From: Terriglobia bacterium | Lineage (GTDB): Bacteria > Acidobacteriota > Terriglobia > Versatilivoradales > Versatilivoraceae | Length of the DNA stretch: 64,000 nt | Direction of reading: 5' to 3' | Assembly (NCBI GenBank): GCA_951813285.1 | Contig: OX638355.1 | Coordinates: 4,483,136-4,547,135 of the forward strand | The notes under the pieces: generated by a model | The model's input: the letters and a program-made list of their open reading frames with translations, nothing else | Database searches by the model: none | What the model was told of the DNA's origin: nothing | Part shown: positions 11,191 through 20,666 of the stretch, one piece after another | Layout of the letters: the number at the start of each line of letters is the position of its first letter | How positions within the stretch are numbered: position 1 is the first letter of the stretch | Position numbers and translations under genes: made by a program

Positions 11191-13176
11191 GCAATCCCCT
11201 CCGTCGGATGACCCGGCCTTCCGGCTTCGCTCGTGAACGGCGTCCACCAGTCTCACCACGTGATCCACCGGGGTCTGGGGCAGAATGCCGTGGCCCAGAT
11301 TGAAAATGTGGCCCGTCCGCCCTCCAACCCGATCCAGGATTTCCCCGGCTTTGTCCGCGATGCTCTCGGGATCCCCCAGCAGCACCAGGGGGTCCAGGTT
11401 GCCCTGCACCGCCTGCCCCTCGCCGATCTTGGCCCAGGCCCGGGCCAGATCGATGCGCCAGTCCACCCCGATCACGTCGGCCCCGGTCGATGCAACCAGC
11501 TCCAGGTATCCGCCGGTTCCCGTCGAGAAGTAGATCACCGGTACCCGGGGCCTGATGTTTTCGATCACCTGGACAGTGTAGGGCAGCACCGAACGCCGGT
11601 AGTCCTCGGGGCCGAGGCAGCCGGCCCAGCTGTCGAAGAGCTGAACGGCTTGAGCCCCGGCGCGAATCTGCCCGTTGAGGTACCTGGTCACGCTCCGGGA
11701 AATCAACTGCATCATGCTGTCCCAGGCTCCGGGATGGCGGTACATCAACTCCTTGGTGTGGATGTAGTTCTTGGACCCTCCCCCCTCGGTGATGTAGGAG
11801 GCCAACGTAAAGGGGGCGCCGGCAAAGCCAATCAGCGGCAGGTCGGACCGCAGGCCTGCCCGAGCCTTGCGAACGGCGTCGAACACGAAGGACAGGGATT
11901 CCTCCGGGTTGACTTCCGACAGACGATCCACCTCCGCCCGTGAACGGATCACCCCCTGGATGCTGGGCCCCTCCCCGTCCTCGAAGGTGAGACCCAAGCC
12001 CATGGGCTCCACGATCAGAAGGATATCGGCAAAGATGATGGCGGCATCCACCCCGAGACGATGGGCCGCCGTCACGGTGACCTCGGCTGCCAGGTCCGAG
12101 TTCTTGCACAAGCCGAGAAATGAGGTCCTGGAGCGAATAGCCCGGTACTCCGCCATGTAGCGCCCGGCCTGGCGCATGAGCCAGACGGGCGTGTATTCGG
12201 TGGACTGGCGGCGGCAGGCTCTCATGAAGACGCTACTGTCCAACGGGTTGCAGGTCGACGGGTGCGTAGTTCCCGAGTCCACCTCCACCGGAAAGACCAC
12301 TCGGGAAGAAGGGGAGGCTTCTTTGCTCCGCGTCATGCCGCCGCCTCTCCTGGAGGCCTCCTCCACCAGGCAGGCCATGTTGGGCTGGCCGGCTTCCAGG
12401 TCTACCTGCACCAGCTCGCGGCGCAGCGCTTGGCTGCAATTGGGCCCGATTGAAGCGGTTACGGTACCGTTCAACGCGTGGCGCAGCGCCTCGGCCTTCC
12501 GCTGCTGGCTTGCCAACTGGAAGAGGTGCGACACCTGCACGGAATTGGTAAACAGGGCAACCTGGCAGGTTCCGGCGATCAGGGCATCGATGGCACGACA
12601 AAGGGGACGGGTGTCGGAGGGCAGCGTCCACCGATAGACCGGGACCTGCAGCACCTCGGCTCCCCTTTTCCTGAGTTCTTCCAGGAAGGGTCGATTGGGC
12701 GTCCCATACTCCTGAACGGCCACCGTCAATCCGGAGAGGTTGGGGCAACCCTCGCTGGTATCCATCACTTCCAGAACTTCTCGCCAGGTATTGGGTTCGG
12801 GAACGGGAATGACCGTGGACAATCCCAAGGCCCGCAAGGCTGCAATGGGCTTGGGGCCGCGTGCGATCAGGGCCGCTCCGGCCAGGGCCCCGAGCAGGTC
12901 CCGTTGCCGGTAGCGTCTGTGCAGCACCTCCATCAGGGTCCGGGTTCCCACACCGGTCATGAAGACTGCCACCGCAACCTCGCCCCGGAGCAGCCTTTCC
13001 CCAAATCGGATGGCGCCGACATTCTCTTCCAGCGGGACCTCCGACATGGCTGGCGCCAGTTGGGGCACACCCTGGTGTCTGGAGATCAATGAGGCCATCT
13101 CCTCGGCCAAACGGCTTTCGAAGGCAACTACCCGTTGCCCCTGGAACCCTGCCGGAATTGGATCGACAGCACTCAT
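11161..13176 (-). CDS. HemD-HemE fusion (uroporphyrinogen-III synthase / decarboxylase)
   Basis: One frame of 671 residues joins two consecutive heme-pathway enzymes. About 10-270 is a uroporphyrinogen-III synthase (HemD) fold with MTGVGTRTLMEVL and TASIGPNCSQALR. About 319-660 is uroporphyrinogen decarboxylase (HemE) with PVWLMRQAGRYMAEYR and IIFADILLIVEPMG. A Ser/Thr/Pro-rich linker of about 45 residues separates them, with no stop. The ATG at 13176 is chosen; the frame runs 55 codons further without family similarity. An internal ATG at 12336 follows AGGAG, so separate HemE could also be made. The tail KQTKRKKE is encoded by repeat A. Confidence 0.9.
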   Translation of the reverse strand: MSAVDPIPAGFQGQRVVAFESRLAEEMASLISRHQGVPQLAPAMSEVPLEENVGAIRFGERLLRGEVAVAVFMTGVGTRTLMEVLHRRYRQRDLLGALAGAALIARGPKPIAALRALGLSTVIPVPEPNTWREVLEVMDTSEGCPNLSGLTVAVQEYGTPNRPFLEELRKRGAEVLQVPVYRWTLPSDTRPLCRAIDALIAGTCQVALFTNSVQVSHLFQLASQQRKAEALRHALNGTVTASIGPNCSQALRRELVQVDLEAGQPNMACLVEEASRRGGGMTRSKEASPSSRVVFPVEVDSGTTHPSTCNPLDSSVFMRACRRQSTEYTPVWLMRQAGRYMAEYRAIRSRTSFLGLCKNSDLAAEVTVTAAHRLGVDAAIIFADILLIVEPMGLGLTFEDGEGPSIQGVIRSRAEVDRLSEVNPEESLSFVFDAVRKARAGLRSDLPLIGFAGAPFTLASYITEGGGSKNYIHTKELMYRHPGAWDSMMQLISRSVTRYLNGQIRAGAQAVQLFDSWAGCLGPEDYRRSVLPYTVQVIENIRPRVPVIYFSTGTGGYLELVASTGADVIGVDWRIDLARAWAKIGEGQAVQGNLDPLVLLGDPESIADKAGEILDRVGGRTGHIFNLGHGILPQTPVDHVVRLVDAVHERSRKAGSSDGGDCLKQTKRKKE

Positions 13177-13516
13177 GGACCGAATCGACTGGAGAAGGTC
13201 CCGCCTGTTGCGATGCGCCCCTGACCCCCATTTCTCACCGGGCACCAAGCGGGAAGGGCGGCTGATGACTATGTTATCATGCACCGTTCCGTTCGACTTG
13301 GCGCCGCGGCAGCCAACCACAATTCTCAGTGCGCCATTCAAGCATGGGTAACGGTCAGGAGTCCAAGAAGGCAGGGTTGGCGGGCACGCCGGGAGACTGG
13401 CGTTTGAGCTGTGCTTTCAGGAGCAGTAGGGCCGGAGGCCCGCGCTCCCAAGGGGAACGGCCTCATTCATCATTCCTCACTCATCATTCATCATTCCACA
13501 CTCCAGGAGGTCAATC
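13177..13516. other. Divergent intergenic region with heptad array
   Basis: Between hemDE and the DUF1080 lipoprotein. No gene seen. It contains six perfect 7-bp units at 13464-13505, then the AGGAGG ribosome-binding site of the next gene. Confidence 0.6.
13464..13505 (+). repeat. Heptanucleotide array H3
   Basis: Six uninterrupted 7-bp units of the form CAYTCNN (CATTCAT, CATTCCT, CACTCAT and so on), ending inside the ribosome-binding site region of the next gene. Confidence 0.85.
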
Positions 13517-14782
13517 TTGAAACATCCGCTTGCAAGCAGTCGACGGACAGGCTCCCGGATGGGCGCTATTGGATTGAGCTTCTGCACCCTGTTCCTGCTC
13601 GCTTGCGAGCCCCGGCAGACTCCGCCTACCCAGACCGAGTCCGCGCCGAAAACCGGGTCCCTGCCCAACACCCTCACTCCCGAGGAGGTCAGCCAGGGCT
13701 GGATTCTTCTTTGGGACGGCGAGACCACCTTCGGCTGGCAGGCAATGGGAGAAGCTGCATGGCAGATCGAGAACGGGGTCCTATCGGCTGCCGCAGGCAA
13801 CTCCGGGTGGTTGGCCACCAATGCGCAATTCGCCGACTATCTGCTGAAACTGGAATATCGCACTGCCGCCGACGGCAACAGCGGAGTCTTTCTGCGGTCC
13901 CTCAAGGAGGGAGAACCTCACCTAACCGGATACGAGCTCCAGATTTGCGATTCACACGCCAGCTATACCACCGGCAGCCTGGTCAACCACATCAAGGCCA
14001 AACCGGTGGCCACCGACACGGACCGCTGGCAAAGCTATGAGATCACGGTTCAAGGCGACCATTTCCTGGTGCAGCTGAATGGCGAGCAGATCCTGGATGC
14101 CCGAACCGAGGCCCACCGGACCGGGCACATCGGCCTCCAGTACAACCAGGGCAAGAAAATAGAATTCCGCAACCTCAAGCTGAAACCCCTGGGCCTGGAA
14201 CCGCTGTTCGACGGCGAGAGCTTGAAGGGCTGGCGCAAGGTGGACCGGCCCAACAAGCCGATGCCGCACCATTGGTCGGTCGGAGAGGGACTGATGCACG
14301 TGGAAAAGGGAGCGGGGCAACTCGAAACGGAAAAGACTTTCAAGGACTTCGTTTTCCAGCTCGACATCCGGACCAATGCCCCGGACCCCGATACCCACCC
14401 CAATAGCGGCGTCTTTTTTCGCGGTGACGCGGGTGGATTCTGGACAGGCTATGAATCCCAGATTCGAAACCAGTTCGAAAGCGACGATCGCACCAAGCCG
14501 GTGGATTTCGGTACGGGCGGCCTCTATTTCTACCATCCCGCCCGGCGAGTCATTCCAAATGACGGTGAGTTCTTCACCAAGACGATCGCGGCCAAGGGCC
14601 GCCACATCGCGGTTTGGGTGAACGGCTATCCGGTCAGCGACTACGTGGACCGTCGCGCCGAAGGAAGGAACGCCAGGAAGGAAGCCCGACTGGAGGGAGG
14701 CACCTTCAGCCTGCAAGCCCACGACCCCACAACCAACCTGGACTTTCGAAACCTCAGAGCGGTGGAGCTACCGGAGCGATAG
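13517..14782 (+). CDS. Lipoprotein with two DUF1080 domains
   Basis: A 421-residue exported lipoprotein: signal peptide with lipobox LLAC near residue 33, then two DUF1080 (3-keto-disaccharide hydrolase-like, concanavalin-fold) domains at about 56-210 and 215-420. Each opens with the motif W/LFDGE-type followed by GW (LLWDGETTFGW, LFDGESLKGW) and holds NSGVF[LF]R. DUF1080 proteins are linked to handling of modified sugars, but the substrate here is unknown. Start is TTG at 13517, set by a strong AGGAGG 7 nt upstream. Repeat A copy 3 begins 3 bp after the stop. Confidence 0.88.
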   Translation: MKHPLASSRRTGSRMGAIGLSFCTLFLLACEPRQTPPTQTESAPKTGSLPNTLTPEEVSQGWILLWDGETTFGWQAMGEAAWQIENGVLSAAAGNSGWLATNAQFADYLLKLEYRTAADGNSGVFLRSLKEGEPHLTGYELQICDSHASYTTGSLVNHIKAKPVATDTDRWQSYEITVQGDHFLVQLNGEQILDARTEAHRTGHIGLQYNQGKKIEFRNLKLKPLGLEPLFDGESLKGWRKVDRPNKPMPHHWSVGEGLMHVEKGAGQLETEKTFKDFVFQLDIRTNAPDPDTHPNSGVFFRGDAGGFWTGYESQIRNQFESDDRTKPVDFGTGGLYFYHPARRVIPNDGEFFTKTIAAKGRHIAVWVNGYPVSDYVDRRAEGRNARKEARLEGGTFSLQAHDPTTNLDFRNLRAVELPER

Positions 14783-14785
14783 CCG

Positions 14786-14907
14786 CTGAAACAAACGAAA
14801 AAAGACAAAAGAAAACAGAGTTATCCACGAAGGGCCACTAAGGCATTGAGGTTAACCGCGACGGGATGCCAAGGTCACGAAGGGATGGTCGATTTCTGAC
14901 TGTTTCA
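14786..14907 (-). repeat. Repeat family A, copy 3 (short form)
   Basis: A 122-bp reverse copy, 20 bp shorter than copies 1, 5 and 7 because it has two instead of four 10-bp units. It lies between convergent genes, 3 bp after a stop codon. Confidence 0.85.
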
Positions 14908-14944
14908 CTCTCGTATGATCCCCACAGCAGGGCGGGGGCCACCC

Positions 14945-16108
14945 TCATTTTTTTCTGAAGGTGATTCCCGGCTTGATCATCTCGGCCGCGGTCATCCCCA
15001 CCAAGCCCGAGACGGGCTCATCCACCATCACCCCGAACGACTGCGCGTGAACCGGATTCAGCCAGAGCTTCCAGGGTGGATTGAGAGTGGGCGGGATGGA
15101 TTCGTCCGAATCGGCGCTCAGGTAGAACCAGGCCAGCAGGGTGGCGACACTGGCGGTGACCCTTTGCTCGGCTCCTTCGCCCCACAGTCCCTGCTCGCTA
15201 CGGATCCTCAGCAGCCAGCGGATGGTGAGATCCAGCTCCACCAGCATCCAACCGGTCAGATCCCGATCATTCAACAGGTAGAATGCGGCTTGAACCGCCT
15301 CGGCCCAATAGGGGATGACACCCAGGGAGTCCTTCAAAGAGACGGTTCCGTCCAGGATGGAGGGGATCTGCCCATTGGGCCTCCGGCTGCGGATCAACCA
15401 ACGCACTGCGTCGGCCGCCAGGCGCCGATATTCCGGATTCTCGGTGATCCTGTAGAGCTGGGCAAAAAACAGGCCGCCGGCCGCCGTGGAAGCCGTGGAG
15501 GGTCGGTCTGAGACCCGGCCGTCCAGAGTTCCCATGGCGATAGCGCCCGCGTCCTCGCCTCCGGCGATGACCCAGCCACTCGACCCCTCCCAACCCTTCC
15601 TGGCCTCAACCCCTCGGTAACCGTCGACCAGGACCCGGGCGTACTGTTCCATAGCCGCGCGATAGGTTCGCTTCCGGGACTTGTCCGCGTAGACATGGGT
15701 GCGGGCCAGGGCAGTCGCCGCCAGGCAGGAATCCGCCGAGTTCAAGGGCAGGCCGTCATTCCGGCCGACCCATAGTGCCCCCGGCTTGCCGGATGCTGTC
15801 TGCACCGGCTGCTGCTGCGCAATCAGCCGATCGCCCCACTCCAAGGCTGCATTCAGGTAGCGTTTCTGCCTTCCGGCCAGATCGTAGCCGGCCAGCAGGG
15901 CTCGAATGGAAGCGGCCGAAGTCCCGGCGGCGGACTCGGACTCCTCGGCGCCCTGGGTCTCGATCCAATCGCAGATCTCCACCAGGTAGAGCTTCAACTG
16001 CCTCTTGGCCGCTTTTTGGAAGAGCTTCTTGGCCTGAAGCTGGACCGGCATGGCCAGCACCAGCAACAGGACAAGCAGAAGCCTCCTCCTTGCGGAGGAA
16101 TATTTCAT
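14945..16108 (-). CDS. Secreted alpha-helical-repeat protein, unknown
   Basis: 387 residues from the ATG at 16108 (MKYSSARRRLLLVLLLVLAM), a clear Sec signal peptide ending near VQLQA. The mature part has repeated helical segments resembling an (alpha/alpha) toroid: SADSCLAATALARTHVYA, YRRLAADAVRWLIRS and TIRWLLRIRSEQGLWG. This recalls glycosidase-like or cellulase-like hypothetical proteins, but no catalytic motif is recognised. Last gene of a minus-strand run with miaB, DUF151 and another secreted unknown; it starts 45 bp after the latter. Confidence 0.75.
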   Translation of the reverse strand: MKYSSARRRLLLVLLLVLAMPVQLQAKKLFQKAAKRQLKLYLVEICDWIETQGAEESESAAGTSAASIRALLAGYDLAGRQKRYLNAALEWGDRLIAQQQPVQTASGKPGALWVGRNDGLPLNSADSCLAATALARTHVYADKSRKRTYRAAMEQYARVLVDGYRGVEARKGWEGSSGWVIAGGEDAGAIAMGTLDGRVSDRPSTASTAAGGLFFAQLYRITENPEYRRLAADAVRWLIRSRRPNGQIPSILDGTVSLKDSLGVIPYWAEAVQAAFYLLNDRDLTGWMLVELDLTIRWLLRIRSEQGLWGEGAEQRVTASVATLLAWFYLSADSDESIPPTLNPPWKLWLNPVHAQSFGVMVDEPVSGLVGMTAAEMIKPGITFRKK

Positions 16109-16153
16109 GGGTACATCGGAGAGCAACGGCAGACGGAGGTTCTCAGGTTGGGA

Positions 16154-16783
16154 TCACTTGTCCAGAACGAACTTGGTCATCAGGTACTTGAATCGTTCCT
16201 GCTCCTCGGTTCCGATCTCCCTGTCGACCATCCGGGCGGTGGCCACGTCCCCCCGAACGACCACCTGTTCCTTGCGATAGACGTCCGTAGTGACGGTTTT
16301 GCCTTCCGGCACATAGCCCAAGTCCCCAAAACCGCTCTTGGTGATGTGTTCGACGATGACTCCCGAAGGCGACTTGGTGTCCACGCTGATCTGCCGATTC
16401 CAGTAGTCCTTCTTGCCAAGGGACCAGTTGTAATAGGTGATCACCACCTCCACATCCTGGCTGACCTGGTCGATTTCATACTGGTCCGTGAACGTCTCCG
16501 TCTGCAGATCGGCTTCGTCCATCTTGTCGTAAACCTGAACGGTAAAGTCATTCTGGGGCGGCTTGGGCACGTCCGCCTGCTCCACCGCCGGCTGCGGCGC
16601 AACCTCTTCCACCGGCTGCCGGTTTTTCTTGCCCTTCTTCTTGGACTTGCCCGCTGACTTCTTTTGGTTGGCGGAAAGCGGTGAGTGAGGTCCATCCACC
16701 AAGCCGGCCACCAGCACGCACAGGCCCGCCGCCAAAACCATCCGGCCGCAGAACCGACAGAGGCCCGAGAGTAAACGTCTCAT
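16154..16783 (-). CDS. Secreted protein, unknown
   Basis: 209 residues with an N-terminal signal segment (about 1-38) followed by a lysine-rich stretch (KKSAGKSKKKGKKNRQ) and a Pro/Val-rich linker. The remaining 120 residues form a compact domain, with DVEVVITYYNWSLGKKDYWN in its centre, probably mostly beta. No family recognised. It lies between the DUF151 nuclease gene and another secreted unknown on the same strand. Probably periplasmic or surface-exposed. Confidence 0.7.
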   Translation of the reverse strand: MRRLLSGLCRFCGRMVLAAGLCVLVAGLVDGPHSPLSANQKKSAGKSKKKGKKNRQPVEEVAPQPAVEQADVPKPPQNDFTVQVYDKMDEADLQTETFTDQYEIDQVSQDVEVVITYYNWSLGKKDYWNRQISVDTKSPSGVIVEHITKSGFGDLGYVPEGKTVTTDVYRKEQVVVRGDVATARMVDREIGTEEQERFKYLMTKFVLDK

Positions 16784-16892
16784 GGCTTCCTCCTCAAAAA
16801 CCCCGGCGCGAGATTACGCCGAATCGTTCAGGATTATTCTGGGAAACGCCCTCCATTATAGTCCTGACGCCAACCAGCGCAAGAAAATCGGG

Positions 16893-17378
16893 CTACATCT
16901 TGTATTTGCCCAGGTCCTCGTCATTCAGATTCTCCAGCCAACGCTTCAGTTCCTCGTCGCCCGACTTCTCCTTGTCGGCCGAGGCTGCCTTGGAGGTCTT
17001 GATCACCTCTTCCTCAACGAAAATCGGAGAATCCGTGCGCAGCGCCAGAGCCAGGGCGTCGCTGGGGCGGGAGTCGATCGAGATCAGGCGGCCTTCCCGT
17101 TCCAGCCAGATGATGGCATAGAAGGTATCGTCCTTGAGCTGGTTCACCACCACCTTCATCACCGAACAGCTCAAACCGTTCAGGACGTTTCTCAGCAGAT
17201 CGTGGGTCATGGGTCTCGGGCTGGAGATTTTTTCGATCTCCAGGGCAATGGCATTGGCCTCGTAAACGCCAACCCAAATGGGCAACAGGGCGTTGCCCTC
17301 AGCCCCCTTCAGGATCACGATGGGCACATTGGTGACCGGATCCATCATCAAGCCTCGAATCTTCATTTCAATCTGCAT
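16893..17378 (-). CDS. Bifunctional nuclease-family protein (DUF151)
   Basis: 161 residues from the ATG at 17378 (MQIEMKIRGLMMD), preceded by GAGGAGC. The DUF151/BFN fold spans about 5-125, with ILPIWVG-type LLPIWVGVYEANAIA, the RPMTHDLL segment and SIDSRPSDALALALR. An acidic/lysine-rich tail of about 35 residues follows. Family members have been reported to act as RNase/DNase, but function in bacteria is poorly defined. It begins 49 bp after miaB, a pairing I recognise from related genomes. Confidence 0.88.
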   Translation of the reverse strand: MQIEMKIRGLMMDPVTNVPIVILKGAEGNALLPIWVGVYEANAIALEIEKISSPRPMTHDLLRNVLNGLSCSVMKVVVNQLKDDTFYAIIWLEREGRLISIDSRPSDALALALRTDSPIFVEEEVIKTSKAASADKEKSGDEELKRWLENLNDEDLGKYKM

Positions 17379-17427
17379 TCTCGAGCTCCTCGGTCTCCAG
17401 GGCCCTACTGCACCCACCGAATCCAGT

Positions 17428-18852
17428 CTAGCACCGAACCAATTCTCCCTGCAAACTGTTGGGGGCGTAGCCAGTCACTCTCACCGGCACGATCCGGCCA
17501 AGCAATTCGGGAGGGCCGCTGAAGTTGACGACCTTGTTCTGAGTCGTTCGCCCCGCCAGCACCTGGCTGTCCCTGCGGCTGCTTCCGTCGACCAGGACTT
17601 CGAATTGTCTTCCCACCAGACGGGCATGTTTCTCGAGTTGTATCTTGCGTTGAAATTGCTGGAGGACCTGCAGCCGGCGGCTCTTCTCCGCCTCAGGAAT
17701 CCCATCCTGGAATGCGAAGGCTTCGGTCCCCGGACGGGGAGAGAACTTGAAGGAATACATGGAGTCGTATCCGACCATCTCCACCATCGAGAGCGTCTCC
17801 TCGAACTGCTGCTGGGTCTCTCCAGGGAACCCCACGATGATGTCGGTGGAGAGGGCGATCTCCCTCTTGGAGCGCTGCAGGAAGGCCACCTTTTCCAGGT
17901 ATTGCTCGCGAGTGTAGTCTCGCTTCATTCGCTGCAGAACGGGTGTGGAGCCCGACTGCAAGGGCAGATGAATCTGGTTGCAGACTTCGGGGACCGTCTC
18001 GATCACCTCGACGATGTCGGGCTGAAAGTCGCTCGGATGGGGAGAGGTGAAGCGCACACGCCGGATTCCCTCGATTTGCGCCACTCGACGCAGCAGGTCG
18101 GTGAAGGAGGCAATCTCTCCCGGTGGGTCCCGCCAGGAGTTGACCGTCTGACCGAGCAGGGTGACTTCCCTGAACCCCTGGGAGGACAAGCGCTCCACTT
18201 CGGCCAGAACGTGTCGTCCGGGCCGGCTGCGCTCGGGTCCCCGGGTGTAGGGAACGACGCAGAAGGAGCAAAAGCGGTTGCACCCCTCCATAATGGTGAC
18301 GAAGGCCTTGTAGGGACTCTTCCTGGTTCCGGCCTCGGTTTCGAACAATCGGTCGCTGTCCTGGGAAACGTCGATCACCTGCCGCTCTCCCTGCTCCAGC
18401 CTGGCAACCAGGTCCGGTAGAAAGGAGTAACTGCTGGACCCGACCACCAGGTCTACCTTGGGCGCCTTCTTGAAGATCGAGTCCCCCTCCATCTGCGCCA
18501 TGCAACCCAGCAGGCCGATCTTGGCGGCAGGCTTGGCTCCATAGGTTTGACGGACGGCTCCCAGACGGGAGAACACCTTCTGGTTGGCTTTCTCCCGGAT
18601 ATTGCAGGTGTTGAGCAGCAGAAGATCGGCCTCGGCGGCATTGGAGGTGGGGACGTATCCCATCTTCACAAGCGTGCCGGAGACCTTTTCGGAGTCGTGA
18701 TGATTCATCTGACAACCGAATGTCTCGATGAAGAACTTCTTGCCTTGGACCATGGTCGACGGTGAGTGAAGGCCGTTCATGCCGGCCGGATCAGGGAAGT
18801 TGATGGAACCGGAAACAGTCGGCTCGCGCCGAAAATCTGCGTGAACCGTCAT
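17428..18852 (-). CDS. miaB: MiaB, tRNA methylthiotransferase
   Basis: Radical-SAM enzyme that adds the 2-methylthio group to N6-isopentenyladenosine-37 of tRNAs. It has the N-terminal UPF0004 domain with FIETFGCQMN and LLNTCNIRE, the radical-SAM cluster GCNRFCSFCVVPYTRG, and a C-terminal TRAM domain. The start is uncertain: ATGs at 18852, 18780 and 18753 are in frame, none with a good ribosome-binding site. The last fits family N-termini best, making about 441 residues. Confidence 0.94.
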   Translation of the reverse strand: MTVHADFRREPTVSGSINFPDPAGMNGLHSPSTMVQGKKFFIETFGCQMNHHDSEKVSGTLVKMGYVPTSNAAEADLLLLNTCNIREKANQKVFSRLGAVRQTYGAKPAAKIGLLGCMAQMEGDSIFKKAPKVDLVVGSSSYSFLPDLVARLEQGERQVIDVSQDSDRLFETEAGTRKSPYKAFVTIMEGCNRFCSFCVVPYTRGPERSRPGRHVLAEVERLSSQGFREVTLLGQTVNSWRDPPGEIASFTDLLRRVAQIEGIRRVRFTSPHPSDFQPDIVEVIETVPEVCNQIHLPLQSGSTPVLQRMKRDYTREQYLEKVAFLQRSKREIALSTDIIVGFPGETQQQFEETLSMVEMVGYDSMYSFKFSPRPGTEAFAFQDGIPEAEKSRRLQVLQQFQRKIQLEKHARLVGRQFEVLVDGSSRRDSQVLAGRTTQNKVVNFSGPPELLGRIVPVRVTGYAPNSLQGELVRC

Positions 18853-18965
18853 TAAAGAATGCAGGAAGCCACCGGCAAAGTCGAGCCTTAACCATCGGCG
18901 GGAAACGTGGATTCTCGAAACGAGTTATCCGCGAATGGGCAGGAAGGGCATAGCCGTGTCTCTTC

Positions 18966-20666
18966 TCAGTTCGAAGCGCTCTGCAGGAGTTCGGCGGCAT
19001 GGGTCAGGACACTGTCGGTCACCCGTTCCCCGCTGATCATGCGGGCGATTTCTCGAATGCGGCTCTCCCGGTCGAGCTGGACGACCCGGGTGACCGTCCG
19101 GTCTTTCTCCACCCTCTTCTCTATATGAAAGTGGTTGTCGGCATAGGAGGCAATCTGCGGGAGGTGCGTGACGCACAATACCTGGTTGGCCTTGGAAAGG
19201 ACCTTGAGCTTCTGCCCCACCACGTCGGCCGCCCGACCACCGATGCCGCTGTCGACCTCGTCAAAGACCAGCGTTTTCCCTCGATCATCGATGGAACGAA
19301 TGGTCTTCAAGGCCAACATGATCCTCGAGACCTCTCCGCCGGAGGCGATCTTGGCCAGGACCTTCAGATCTTCACCCGGATTGGGGCTGATCAGGAAGTC
19401 GATGAGGTCGGTCCCACGCGACGTCCGCGCGATCATCGCTGTGGTCGAGCCGTCCCCACCGCGGGCGGGAGCGGCAGAGAAGGCCACACGGAACCGGGTT
19501 TTTTCCATGGCCAGTTGTTCCAGCTCCTCACCCATGGAGCGCTCGAGTTTCTCGGCGGCCTTTTTTCGCCGGAGGCTGAGTGACCCAGCCCGACTCAGAT
19601 AGTCGCTCTCCAGGTCCTGCAGCTCCTTCTCGATCACCTCGACCCTGCGGTCGGCTTCCTGCAGTTCCTTCAGTTCCGCTTCGATCCGTTGTCCATAGGC
19701 CATGACCGCCCCGACCGATTCCCCGTACTTTCGCTTGAGACTGTCGATTTCAACCAGACGCCCCTCAATACGATCCAGCCGGGCGGGATCCACCTCGATC
19801 CTGGAGGCATACTCCCGCAATGCCAGCGAGACATCCTCTATGCTGATGCAAGCCGATTGAAATTGCTCCTGAAGGCCCTGGCAGCGGGCGTCCAAAGAAC
19901 CCAACTCCTCCAGCAGCCGACCGGTCTGCCTGAGCCGGGCGCCGATCGAATCCTCCGATTCGTAGAGGTGGGCATAGGCCTGATGAGAGGCCTGGAACAG
20001 ACGGTCGGCGTTGGAGAGCAGCCGCCGCTCCTCCAACAGCTGAGATTCTTCATCGGGGGAGGACAATTCCGCCTTGCGGATTTCATCGACCTGAAACGAC
20101 ATCAGATCGATAGCTCGCAACCTCTCCTGCTCGCTCGATTTCAATCGCCGGAGCTGCTCCCGGCGTTGCTCCAACCTGGCGAAGAGGCCTCCAACTTCAG
20201 CCAGGGGGGCCTGATGGCCGCCGAAGAGATCGAGCCATTGCAACTGGGAATCGCGACCGAACAGGGACTGTTGGTCGCTCTGGCCGTGAATGTCGACGCA
20301 ATGGGTCCCCAGCTTCCTCAGGAAGGCGACCGGGACCATCTGGTTGTTGACGAAAGCTCGTCCCCTGCCATCCGGTACGACTTCTCTCCGGACGATCACC
20401 TCCTCCGGATCGAACTCGAGCCCGCTCGCCTCCAGCAGGCCGCATAACCCATCCACGCCCTGGAAGCAGCCCGAGACCGAGGCCCTGCCGGACCCGGATC
20501 GAACCATTTCGGCCCGCGCCTTGGTTCCCGCCAGCAACCCCAGGGCATCGACGATGATCGACTTGCCCGAACCTGTTTCCCCCGTCAACAGGTTCAATCC
20601 CTCCCGGAACTGCAGGGAGAGGTGGTCGACCAGAGCAAAATCGCGTATTTCGAGGAACTTCAGCAT
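18966..20666 (-). CDS. recN: DNA repair protein RecN
   Basis: SMC-like ATPase for double-strand-break repair, 566 residues. Walker A GETGSGKS is at 29-36, a long coiled-coil middle region follows, and the C-terminal ATPase half carries the signature ASGGEVSRIMLALK and Walker B LVFDEVDSGIGG. The ATG at 20666 (MLKFLEIRDFALVD) is the family start; the frame runs 53 codons further upstream without similarity. It faces away from tolQ. Confidence 0.95.
   Translation of the reverse strand: MLKFLEIRDFALVDHLSLQFREGLNLLTGETGSGKSIIVDALGLLAGTKARAEMVRSGSGRASVSGCFQGVDGLCGLLEASGLEFDPEEVIVRREVVPDGRGRAFVNNQMVPVAFLRKLGTHCVDIHGQSDQQSLFGRDSQLQWLDLFGGHQAPLAEVGGLFARLEQRREQLRRLKSSEQERLRAIDLMSFQVDEIRKAELSSPDEESQLLEERRLLSNADRLFQASHQAYAHLYESEDSIGARLRQTGRLLEELGSLDARCQGLQEQFQSACISIEDVSLALREYASRIEVDPARLDRIEGRLVEIDSLKRKYGESVGAVMAYGQRIEAELKELQEADRRVEVIEKELQDLESDYLSRAGSLSLRRKKAAEKLERSMGEELEQLAMEKTRFRVAFSAAPARGGDGSTTAMIARTSRGTDLIDFLISPNPGEDLKVLAKIASGGEVSRIMLALKTIRSIDDRGKTLVFDEVDSGIGGRAADVVGQKLKVLSKANQVLCVTHLPQIASYADNHFHIEKRVEKDRTVTRVVQLDRESRIREIARMISGERVTDSVLTHAAELLQSASN

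Noticed and set aside
11123-12109. Minus-strand frame of 328 codons within hemDE
   Set aside because: Out-of-frame shadow of the HemE domain, low-complexity Gly/Arg-rich translation.
12336-13176. Reading hemD as a separate gene from hemE
   Set aside because: There is no stop codon between the domains; an internal start remains possible but the continuous frame is the simplest reading.
13177-13341. N-terminal extension of 55 codons on hemDE
   Set aside because: No HemD similarity and poor coding character; the ATG at 13176 gives the proper domain start.
18853-18965. Possible small gene between recN and miaB
   Set aside because: 113 bp with no start/ribosome-binding-site combination; nothing recognisable.
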